Part shown: positions 1 through 6,451 of the stretch, one piece after another | How positions within the stretch are numbered: the first letter of the stretch is position 1 | Layout of the letters: every line of letters begins with the position of its first letter | IMG/VR virus record: IMGVR_UViG_3300045118_000327 | Location: 1-63,659 of that record | DNA: 63,659 nucleotides | Direction: 5' to 3' (one strand) | Source of the DNA: a virus | Notes under the pieces: model-generated | What the model was told of the DNA's origin: nothing | The model's database searches: none | The model's input: the letters and a program-made list of their open reading frames with translations, nothing else | Translations under genes and position numbers: made by a program

Positions 1-175
1 CTGATCCAGGTGCAACTCGATCCTTCAACACCACAACAATGCGGCGCTTATCAAGACTCGAGTACACATTGGTGAGCAAGGCTTTTTTCAGTTCTTGCCT
101 TCGCATATCATGCACGCGCGCGAAAGCCCGAAATTCGGCCACCAATTGTGTGGGAACTAACGGAAGTTGACTCAT
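1..175 (-). CDS. Hypothetical protein, 3'-truncated by window edge
   Basis: Partial gene of 58 codons running off the left edge; it starts at an ATG at 175 preceded by a good ribosome site (AAGGAGA). The N-terminus reads MSQLPLVPTQLVAEFRAFAR and is then rich in Arg and Lys. About half of its bases are G or C, clearly higher than the rest of the window, so it may have a different history or sit at the edge of a different module. A GGTATAAGA promoter-like motif lies about 90 bases upstream. No family recognised. Confidence 0.6.
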   Translation of the reverse strand, partial: MSQLPLVPTQLVAEFRAFARVHDMRRQELKKALLTNVYSSLDKRRIVVVLKDRVAPGS

Positions 176-261
176 GTGAATCTCCTTAAATATTAACAAC
201 AGTTCGACTAAGATAGGAAGTCGAACACATAAGTAATAAAACCCTATCTTAAAAGTAAAAT

Positions 262-270
262 TCTTATACC
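262..270 (-). promoter_or_regulatory. GGTATAAGA promoter-like motif
   Basis: On the minus strand this reads GGTATAAGA, preceded by T (TGG-TATAAG, an extended -10 form), with TTGTTT 17 bases upstream. It lies between the end of the HAD gene and the start of the left-edge gene. The same 9-mer occurs in five other intergenic places in this window. Confidence 0.5.
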
Positions 271-275
271 ATAAA

Positions 276-758
276 TTAAAAGAAGAAACAACCTATTTTA
301 TCGGCTTTGCCAAAGTATGTAAGTATATATGCATAATCAGCAAATGTTATGCCTTCCATTGGATTTATACAAAGCATATTACTACCATACTCTTCTTTCA
401 TACAGGCATCATCCAAGATAATCCATCTTTCTGGTTGAAATGTTAGCAGTCCATAATTGACGCGATTTTTGCGCCCACGTACATCGATACCGCCAATAAC
501 CGGAGCATTTGCCCACCCATATTTCTCTAACGCAGCAACAAAATATTCAGTGTCGTATATACCGTCATGCCACCACGTACTGTGTATGAATATTTTTAAG
601 TCGCATATTTCACACACCCGCTGAAGCAATTTTACTGATGTCGGATCAAAATTAACATCTGTTGCACGACTCGGTTGTCCAATATCATGTAGATCGTGCG
701 CAATACAACCACGTGCGTTAATTAATACACCGTCAATGTCTAAAAATAATAAGTTCAT
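276..758 (-). CDS. HAD-fold phosphatase, 'Swiss Army Knife' RNA-repair family
   Basis: A 160-residue single-domain HAD protein. Seen: motif I LDIDG with D7 and D9, motif II Ser60/Thr61 in IHSTWW, a basic position at K97, and motif IV LDD (D116-D117). The D-x-D-G near the N-terminus and the ST-W-W motif are typical of the HAD domain found in multi-domain RNA-repair proteins. Known role of that family: removal of phosphate from nucleic-acid ends or nucleotides. Inference: an RNA-end phosphatase acting with the ligases and the cREC protein of this phage. It lies among small minus-strand genes. Confidence 0.75.
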   Translation of the reverse strand: MNLLFLDIDGVLINARGCIAHDLHDIGQPSRATDVNFDPTSVKLLQRVCEICDLKIFIHSTWWHDGIYDTEYFVAALEKYGWANAPVIGGIDVRGRKNRVNYGLLTFQPERWIILDDACMKEEYGSNMLCINPMEGITFADYAYILTYFGKADKIGCFFF

Positions 759-853
759 AAATACACCTTTTCCAATGTTTAAAGGTCATATGCCAATTTA
801 TTACTTTTATCACTTGTGGCATACTAGTATACCCGCTAATCATGACATCTTCT

Positions 854-1171
854 TTAATGAATATCATTTATCGCCTGACTTATCTTTGTGAAACAACGAA
901 TGAACGTCTCTAGCACTTCTTCTAACAATGTGTCTGGAGAATAAAAATTAGTTGAAATTACGGGATTTGTATAATACGAAGTTTTATAACACCAAGCACG
1001 GAAGCCATATTCAGTTTGTATAATAGTGAAATCTAAGATCTCTGCTCCAACTATTGAACAGGTAATAGAACGCAAAGCACTATGTGTCCAATCACTTTTA
1101 TAAAGGTTTATTCCTTTATAAGTCTTGGGCAATTCTACCTTGTCGTCAAATATATCACGTAGCTTTATCAT
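854..1171 (-). CDS. Hypothetical protein
   Basis: A 105-residue protein with no family recognised. Its ATG overlaps the end of the 57-residue gene upstream, and GGTGGT serves as a weak ribosome site. It has aromatic-rich stretches in the middle (WCYKTSYYTNP) and an amphipathic C-terminal helix. Confidence 0.6.
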   Translation of the reverse strand: MIKLRDIFDDKVELPKTYKGINLYKSDWTHSALRSITCSIVGAEILDFTIIQTEYGFRAWCYKTSYYTNPVISTNFYSPDTLLEEVLETFIRCFTKISQAINDIH

Positions 1172-1328
1172 TTACCACCTTTTTAGCAAAGAGCGTTTTA
1201 ATACTATCAACCATATCTGTACTTCTAATTATTTTTTTCCTATTATTCAAAATATTTATTTCGTACAGGTTTTTATGTTTTCCATGTTTCCAAAAGGCTT
1301 TCGCCTTATTACGAATTTTGCGGATCAT
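1155..1328 (-). CDS. Small basic hypothetical protein
   Basis: A 57-codon reading frame starting MIRKIRNKAKAFWKHGKHKN, very rich in Lys and Arg, ending at a TGA that overlaps the start region of the next gene. Tight packing between two genes on the same strand supports it. Function unknown; charge suggests nucleic-acid or membrane-surface contact. Confidence 0.5.
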   Translation of the reverse strand: MIRKIRNKAKAFWKHGKHKNLYEINILNNRKKIIRSTDMVDSIKTLFAKKVVNDKAT

Positions 1329-1331
1329 TCG

Positions 1332-1565
1332 TTAGCAAACCCTATAAGATTGAACTACGTTTCCTTGTAGATCTACAATATCTACCTGATCCGCGCCTTG
1401 ATCACTTATACACCCGGCATATTGTTCTTGTACAAATGCGTCGGCTTCTAGTATCGTATCAAATTCTGCCATTTCTAAAGTGCGCCAATCCTTTGTGATT
1501 AGAATGGTTTCATTATCGAATGTATCCCAATGGTATACTCCGAATTGTTTTTTATGTTTGATCAT
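1332..1565 (-). CDS. Hypothetical protein
   Basis: 77 residues, acidic, no family recognised. It overlaps the upstream gene by 14 bases, which indicates translational coupling in a small-gene operon. Confidence 0.55.
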   Translation of the reverse strand: MIKHKKQFGVYHWDTFDNETILITKDWRTLEMAEFDTILEADAFVQEQYAGCISDQGADQVDIVDLQGNVVQSYRVC

Positions 1566-1791
1566 GTATATTAAATTCTAATTCCGCTCTAACGGGTTGT
1601 AATGGTTTATTAAACGTTAACTGGTGCCAATATAACTTTGCACCAAACAATATTTTCAGGCGGTCACGCCAATTAAATTCCCAACAGCTAATAACTTCGC
1701 CATCTAATTTTTTATGTACATGCAGAGGCAGGTACTCAGGCTGGTCTTTAGCGTAAATGCAGTTACATCCTTTAAAACATATTGGTTTCAT
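1552..1791 (-). CDS. Hypothetical protein
   Basis: 79 residues. N-terminal Cys cluster (C5, C9, C11) followed by HVHK gives a possible metal site, but no family is recognised. Part of the minus-strand small-gene run. Confidence 0.55.
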   Translation of the reverse strand: MKPICFKGCNCIYAKDQPEYLPLHVHKKLDGEVISCWEFNWRDRLKILFGAKLYWHQLTFNKPLQPVRAELEFNIHDQT

Positions 1792-1825
1792 GCTAAACTA
1801 AACTCTATATAAGTATGAATGTGGT

Positions 1826-2098
1826 TCAATAACTCTTACTTTTCGCGTCATTATATTTTCCTTTTAATTTAAATTTTAATCTTTTTTGCGACGATGGTTC
1901 GCCCCGAAGAACTTCAACTTTTGTATGTGCGCTTGCATGATAGATTGTTCCGTCATATGTAGCACAAACAGAATACATGCCATCGAGATGATAAAAATTC
2001 AGTACCATTCCTTTATATATAGGTAATGCGCCTATTGGTGTCACGACATCTTCTAGGACGCGAATTCTGGCCGGACCTTTTAATTCGTATAAATACAT
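1826..2098 (-). CDS. Hypothetical protein
   Basis: 90 residues with beta-strand-like N-terminus and a Lys/Ser-rich tail. It is the first gene after the divergent promoter region at 2100-2173 and has an AAGGAGA ribosome site. The GGTATAAGA motif lies just upstream. No family recognised. Confidence 0.6.
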   Translation of the reverse strand: MYLYELKGPARIRVLEDVVTPIGALPIYKGMVLNFYHLDGMYSVCATYDGTIYHASAHTKVEVLRGEPSSQKRLKFKLKGKYNDAKSKSY

Positions 2099-2124
2099 AT
2101 AGTCTCCTTTCTATAAACTGTATA

Positions 2125-2133
2125 TCTTATACC
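2125..2133 (-). promoter_or_regulatory. GGTATAAGA promoter-like motif
   Basis: Minus-strand TGG-TATAAGA directly upstream of the gene starting at 2098. It lies back-to-back with a plus-strand promoter, so this 75-base gap is a divergent control region. Confidence 0.55.
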
Positions 2134-2139
2134 ATACTA

Positions 2140-2168
2140 TTGACATTTATATTAAATATGCGTAAATT
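2140..2168 (+). promoter_or_regulatory. Sigma70-like promoter for the head-gene cluster
   Basis: TTGACA, a 17-base spacer, then TAAATT. The -10 box ends 5 bases before the ATG at 2174, so the predicted transcript would start on or next to the start codon (leaderless). The first bases (TTGACATTTATAT) match the promoter at 16029. Confidence 0.6.
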
Positions 2169-2173
2169 TCTCT

Positions 2174-2638
2174 ATGAAATGGAGTGCATATGTTTTAATC
2201 CAAAAAGACAAAGGTTACACTCCCGAACAGATAGTGGAGGAAGCCGGCGATCCGTTGATTTCGTTACAGTATGTGAAAGACGTTATATTTCAAGATCAGA
2301 AGTGGCATCCAAAACCAAGATGGGGTCGTAGATGTCCCGGTGTTTTGCGTCGTCAACCACAGAGTTCTGAAAATAAAAAATTGTTAGAATACTATAATAC
2401 AATTGGTAAGGAAGCATTTTTTAAAGAACTGCGGGAATGTACGTACAAAGGCATGGCGCAAAAGCATGGCATTCCGCTTAGCAAGTTTGTTAATTTTGTT
2501 CGTAGATACCTCATGGGAGAAAAGAGACCCTATTGGCTTGGGAATCGTACCAATTACGAAGTTAAGCTGAGAAAAGAAGGAAAGTTAAAACGTAAACCCA
2601 AACCAGTCACTATACAAGACGTGAAAAACTTATGGTAA
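2174..2638 (+). CDS. Hypothetical DNA-binding-like protein, possible small terminase
   Basis: 154 residues, basic, with two helix-turn-helix-like stretches (residues about 17-40 and 90-115) and a Lys-rich C-terminus. First gene of the packaging/head cluster. No ribosome site precedes the ATG, in line with a leaderless start. A small-terminase role is only a guess from position and charge. Confidence 0.55.
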   Translation: MKWSAYVLIQKDKGYTPEQIVEEAGDPLISLQYVKDVIFQDQKWHPKPRWGRRCPGVLRRQPQSSENKKLLEYYNTIGKEAFFKELRECTYKGMAQKHGIPLSKFVNFVRRYLMGEKRPYWLGNRTNYEVKLRKEGKLKRKPKPVTIQDVKNLW

Positions 2639-3528
2639 AGAAAATTATACGTGTACCTGAAAAGCTTTATATACAAACATTAATCGCAGGAGGATTCAAG
2701 CCTGAGATGGTGTTGGAAGATTGTAAATTGCATAATATAGAGTTAGACTTAGCAACTTTAGCACCTATTGTAGATCAGCTCCGCGAGACTTCTGCGAATT
2801 TACAATTCGATGATATCGAGCTTGAAGATTTGCAGTTATCTCCGATGTATTATTATCGCTTTAAAAAACCAGCACCGGCTAAGACCAGTATCGACGGGTG
2901 CGAGGGAGCTTTTGAAATATTAGCAGATTCTAGATTACGAAAAATTATTACAGCACTGGCGTTATCTGGAATTAATCCCATGGATATTGAATTACTGGTA
3001 AACGGCCGCTATGAAGTGTCACACGACTCGCCTGATTTTCAAAACTTCTTAAAATATTTTGCTAACTTCGAAGAATGGGGTTATGCTGACCGAGAATTTT
3101 TTGTAGAGTCTCAGCGTGACGCTGAATTCAAAATGATTCTAAAGAAAGCAGCATTAAAGGGTGACAGACATTATTTGGTATGGAAGTTAGGTCTTGGCAC
3201 CGATCCTCATATGTCATTAGAACAAGTATTTTCTGATATGTTGTCTGATGCATATTTTACCTTTAAAGAAAATGTACGTTTACGTCCGGATGATGCGCAG
3301 AAGTTTGCACAATTAGCATTAAAGATAGCCGATCGATTAGATTCAAGCGATGCGCGCAAGAAGGAAAGTCATAACTTATTGGATGAACTTAAAATTAAAC
3401 TGGTCGTAGAAAATACTTCTGATAAAACTGAGTCCAAAATAACCGACATTAGCGAAGTTCCCGTCGAGTTGCCCAAACGTGGCACTGGTGGCACCAGTAT
3501 AGCTTTAGATAAATTAAAATTTGAATAA
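2632..3528 (+). CDS. Hypothetical protein of packaging cluster
   Basis: 298 residues, mostly helical and acidic, no family recognised. Overlaps the previous gene by 7 bases. The C-terminus is low-complexity (Glu, Lys, Gly, Thr). Position upstream of TerL is compatible with a packaging accessory role. Confidence 0.55.
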   Translation: MVKKIIRVPEKLYIQTLIAGGFKPEMVLEDCKLHNIELDLATLAPIVDQLRETSANLQFDDIELEDLQLSPMYYYRFKKPAPAKTSIDGCEGAFEILADSRLRKIITALALSGINPMDIELLVNGRYEVSHDSPDFQNFLKYFANFEEWGYADREFFVESQRDAEFKMILKKAALKGDRHYLVWKLGLGTDPHMSLEQVFSDMLSDAYFTFKENVRLRPDDAQKFAQLALKIADRLDSSDARKKESHNLLDELKIKLVVENTSDKTESKITDISEVPVELPKRGTGGTSIALDKLKFE

Positions 3529-3537
3529 ATTAATATT

Positions 3538-4242
3538 ATGGGAATACTAGATCCTCCACGACATGTTTTAAATCCATATATATTCGAAAACGAGACTGTT
3601 CGTCCTGAAGTAAAAGAATGGATATTTGATCATTTATCAACTTTCTTCCCTCTCACTAAATTATATAATGCCGTTATGCAGGGTAGTAATGTGACATTGC
3701 AGTATAGCGATGATTCCGATATTGATGTACAAATTATGTCTACCAAGGAAGAAGAGTTTGATAAGTGGCATCCTTTATTTAAAGAATTTAATCGGCAGGA
3801 AGTATTACTGCCGGGCACTAACCACCCACTACAATTTTTCTTTATTGAATATATACCCCCAGATAAAATTACCCGCGGGTGGGAGCGATCACTAGGCGCT
3901 TATGATCTTATGACTGATCGTTGGTTAAAACGCCCCACACCATATGATAAAATAAAAGACCCTGAAGTCGAGTACGCAAGTGAAATTGCGTATGTTAAAA
4001 TGATGATGATTATGATCGAAAGTGAAATTGATAGTGTGCGTACGGCCATCCGAAATAAAGACTATGATAAGGCGCTCACATCGCTTAAAACCTTGCAAAG
4101 GTTTTTTAAACGTATAGACGAAGATTCTAAGGACGCATATAGATGGGGTGCAGGCACTCCTAATAAAGAAGAAGATCACGTAATATTTAAACTTCTATCA
4201 CGCGGACCGTACGGCAAATTACTGAAAGACCTGGTTGGATGA
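3538..4242 (+). CDS. Nucleotidyltransferase-fold protein
   Basis: 234 residues. Residues 49-63 carry the nucleotidyltransferase signature: G49-S50, then D61-x-D63 within DSDIDVQIM, the metal-binding pair of the Pol-beta-like superfamily. A helical C-terminal half follows. Families with this fold transfer nucleotides or nucleoside monophosphates to RNA, proteins or small molecules; the substrate cannot be told here. It sits between two hypothetical genes in the head cluster and overlaps the next gene by 4 bases. Confidence 0.7.
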   Translation: MGILDPPRHVLNPYIFENETVRPEVKEWIFDHLSTFFPLTKLYNAVMQGSNVTLQYSDDSDIDVQIMSTKEEEFDKWHPLFKEFNRQEVLLPGTNHPLQFFFIEYIPPDKITRGWERSLGAYDLMTDRWLKRPTPYDKIKDPEVEYASEIAYVKMMMIMIESEIDSVRTAIRNKDYDKALTSLKTLQRFFKRIDEDSKDAYRWGAGTPNKEEDHVIFKLLSRGPYGKLLKDLVG

Positions 4243-4463
4243 TAATACCGATTACATCGCAAAGCGAATTAAATAAATATTATCAATATCACGGAGGTGG
4301 TTGGCACGAAATGCCAAAATATCCAGCTCGAACATTCACTGGTTCAGCAATAACTGCTACACGGTTTAAGGCATTTACAAAAATACAATTACGAGCAGCT
4401 ATGTTAGCACGAAATTTGTTTTTACGCACAGGTAATATTCAAACATTATTGGTGAAGGTATGA
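4239..4463 (+). CDS. Hypothetical protein
   Basis: 74 residues, basic, with a Gly-rich N-terminus (YHGGGWHEMP). ATGA-type overlaps on both sides point to translational coupling. Function unknown. Confidence 0.55.
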   Translation: MIIPITSQSELNKYYQYHGGGWHEMPKYPARTFTGSAITATRFKAFTKIQLRAAMLARNLFLRTGNIQTLLVKV

Positions 4464-5194
4464 ATAAATACATTCTTCCAGCAGCAGCAGCTGGTTTTTT
4501 AATAGGTGCTGGGTTTGGTTACGCCAACAGAGATAAGATCAAACAACACGTCGGCTATGCTGGATATTTGCTTCCACATAAATGGTACACGGGAAAAGCT
4601 ATGCTCGAGATGAATTTGCCGTTAGTGCAGGCTATAACACATGACAGTACTAAATTTCGTCCATCCGAGTGGTCTGCTTATTCTGCATGGTTCAATGGAC
4701 CAGAAGGATTACAAGGGGCCAAGGATCCTAAGTTATATATGCAATGGCGTGATGTAGTACAACAACATTATCATCGAAATCCTCATCATTGGCGGGCATT
4801 ACATAAACATCCAAAGGATGTACCGACAAAATACAAATTAGAGGCCATAGCAGATTGGTATGGAGTGAATCGGGCCAAAGGACTTACTAATAAATCCTTT
4901 AAGGATTGGTTTGAAGAACGTAAAAATAGATTTCCTATAGACAAAGGTACAATTATGGACGCAGAACAAAGATTAAAAATAGCGGCTAAAAAAGAAAATA
5001 AATATACATCACTTGAATATACAATTGCCTCAGGTGACCCCTTAGTAAAAGCTTTGACCAGAAATATGGCGGTAGATAAACAAAAAGCTGTGTGGAAACG
5101 ATATGCGCAGATTGTGTTGCGTAATCGTAATTATGGGCGATCAGCTAAAGTGCCTGGCGAATATATAAAAAACAAGGAAAGCACCCATGTTTGA
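4460..5194 (+). CDS. DUF5662-family protein with N-terminal membrane segment
   Basis: 244 residues. Residues 5-21 are a small-residue hydrophobic segment (Ala/Gly-rich). Then come the conserved elements of DUF5662: HDSTKF at 61-66, NPHHW at 107-111 and an E-A-I-A-D-W motif around 128-133. The His/Asp-rich pattern resembles a metal-dependent hydrolase, but the family's activity is not established. Phage copies are usually soluble; the membrane anchor is an addition here. Confidence 0.7.
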   Translation: MNKYILPAAAAGFLIGAGFGYANRDKIKQHVGYAGYLLPHKWYTGKAMLEMNLPLVQAITHDSTKFRPSEWSAYSAWFNGPEGLQGAKDPKLYMQWRDVVQQHYHRNPHHWRALHKHPKDVPTKYKLEAIADWYGVNRAKGLTNKSFKDWFEERKNRFPIDKGTIMDAEQRLKIAAKKENKYTSLEYTIASGDPLVKALTRNMAVDKQKAVWKRYAQIVLRNRNYGRSAKVPGEYIKNKESTHV

Positions 5195-5558
5195 CGAAAT
5201 AAAAAAATATATCGGTAAAAAATGGACGCTAATAATTTCATTCATTGCCTTTGGATTTATTGTAGCAACGACGTATACAAATTTTTTAGTAACTCCCGAA
5301 GTAATGGCACAAGAAGTTAAACGATTAGAACTTAAACTTGATACAAATATAGCATCGTTAAAAATAGCTAATGGTGACCTCGAAGTTTCGTTACTGAAAA
5401 AAGAGAAAAATGAATTGTTGGATTTAATCGACTCAGGCAAGGCAAAGCAACGTCATCGCGAACGTTTAGAGGAAGTTAAGAAACGTATTGACTTTTTAGA
5501 AGCAACTAAAGTGCAACTAAACAAGATTCTCGAAGGAAGTAATGATAAAGCAAAGTAA
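5187..5558 (+). CDS. Membrane-anchored coiled-coil protein
   Basis: 123 residues. One membrane span (about residues 11-33) is followed by a long charged coiled coil (residues 45-120). The layout recalls spanin inner-membrane subunits or phage membrane tethers, but there is no cognate lipoprotein next to it, so function is open. Confidence 0.6.
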   Translation: MFDEIKKYIGKKWTLIISFIAFGFIVATTYTNFLVTPEVMAQEVKRLELKLDTNIASLKIANGDLEVSLLKKEKNELLDLIDSGKAKQRHRERLEEVKKRIDFLEATKVQLNKILEGSNDKAK

Positions 5559-5691
5559 CGCTCCATATAAAGGCGGAAGTAAGAAAAATACTCGTCAAGG
5601 AGCTGGTACATTTACAAAAATAGGTCGGCATAAAGGCAGTATTTGTAAATATCGGGGACAGGGTGGAAGACGCAAATCAGTTAAACATTAA
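5542..5691 (+). CDS. Small basic Gly-rich protein
   Basis: 49 codons starting MIKQSNAPYKGGSKKNTRQG, very rich in Lys, Arg, Gly. It overlaps the end of the upstream gene by 17 bases and has a ribosome site (GAAGGAAG) inside it. The next frame begins before it ends. Function unknown. Confidence 0.55.
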   Translation: MIKQSNAPYKGGSKKNTRQGAGTFTKIGRHKGSICKYRGQGGRRKSVKH

Positions 5692-6172
5692 TAAAGACGC
5701 CGGTCTTAAATCTAAGGCCATTACTTTAGGATTAGCGGCAGCACTAGCTGCCAATCCGGCAAAAGCGCAGTTTACCAAGAAATTATTTGCGCCAATAGTT
5801 GAGAAACTCATGGGTTCACATAAAATACCTGAACTCATGAATACATTTTCATCCAAATCAGGCGTTCGCTGGATTTCTAAAGAACATCCGTTATATGCAG
5901 GATTCATGGACGAACTGAAATCAAGTATGAATGACACCACATTAAAATTCAAAGATCTTGCTGTAGACACAGCTGAGGCCGGTAAAGAGTTCCACATTAA
6001 TGTTTTTGGCACCGATGAGAAAGGTAATATCACTCATAGATTATTTCGAAGAGAACCGGCAATAAAACGTTATCCACATCTGATAAATCGCGAGCAATGG
6101 GTTGATGAAATCGCTGACGCTGACGCAAGAAAATTTATAGATACACGTACTAAATCATTGGCAAGGAGATAA
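5663..6172 (+). CDS. Hypothetical protein with signal-like N-terminus
   Basis: 169 residues from a GTG start that overlaps the previous gene. Residues 16-36 form a Lys-preceded Ala/Leu-rich stretch ending in AKAQ, similar to a signal peptide. The rest is soluble and charged. Could be a virion protein with a hydrophobic helix instead of a secreted one. No family recognised. Confidence 0.5.
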   Translation: MEDANQLNINKDAGLKSKAITLGLAAALAANPAKAQFTKKLFAPIVEKLMGSHKIPELMNTFSSKSGVRWISKEHPLYAGFMDELKSSMNDTTLKFKDLAVDTAEAGKEFHINVFGTDEKGNITHRLFRREPAIKRYPHLINREQWVDEIADADARKFIDTRTKSLARR

Positions 6173-6173
6173 T

Positions 6174-6449
6174 ATGACAAAAGCAGAGATTGTAATGGAG
6201 AAATTAGCGTTAAGTTCAGAATTATATGAGCGTGCTTTTTTAAAGGCTCAGCGAATAGGTAATAAACGGCAGATGCGGCTTTTTCGTAAAGCACAAGATA
6301 AAGCGTTGGACCGCGAGATTAAAACATTATTAGGCCCTGATTTTGTAAAACGACAAGGTGAAAATAAAGTCCGACAAAAAAAGCTATATGGCACAGACGG
6401 TGTGTCAGAATGGAATAGTGTTGGCGGTACGTTTATAAATAGAAAATAA
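6174..6449 (+). CDS. Hypothetical protein upstream of TerL
   Basis: 91 residues, basic, helical. It has a clear AAGGAGA ribosome site and ends 2 bases before the terminase start. Small basic proteins at this position can be terminase small subunits; there is no sequence proof. Confidence 0.55.
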   Translation: MTKAEIVMEKLALSSELYERAFLKAQRIGNKRQMRLFRKAQDKALDREIKTLLGPDFVKRQGENKVRQKKLYGTDGVSEWNSVGGTFINRK

Positions 6450-6451
6450 TT

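Noticed and set aside
5663-6172. Secreted protein on the basis of its N-terminus
   Set aside because: Several head-cluster proteins have similar Ala/Leu helices; a virion helix is as likely, so no secretion claim is made.
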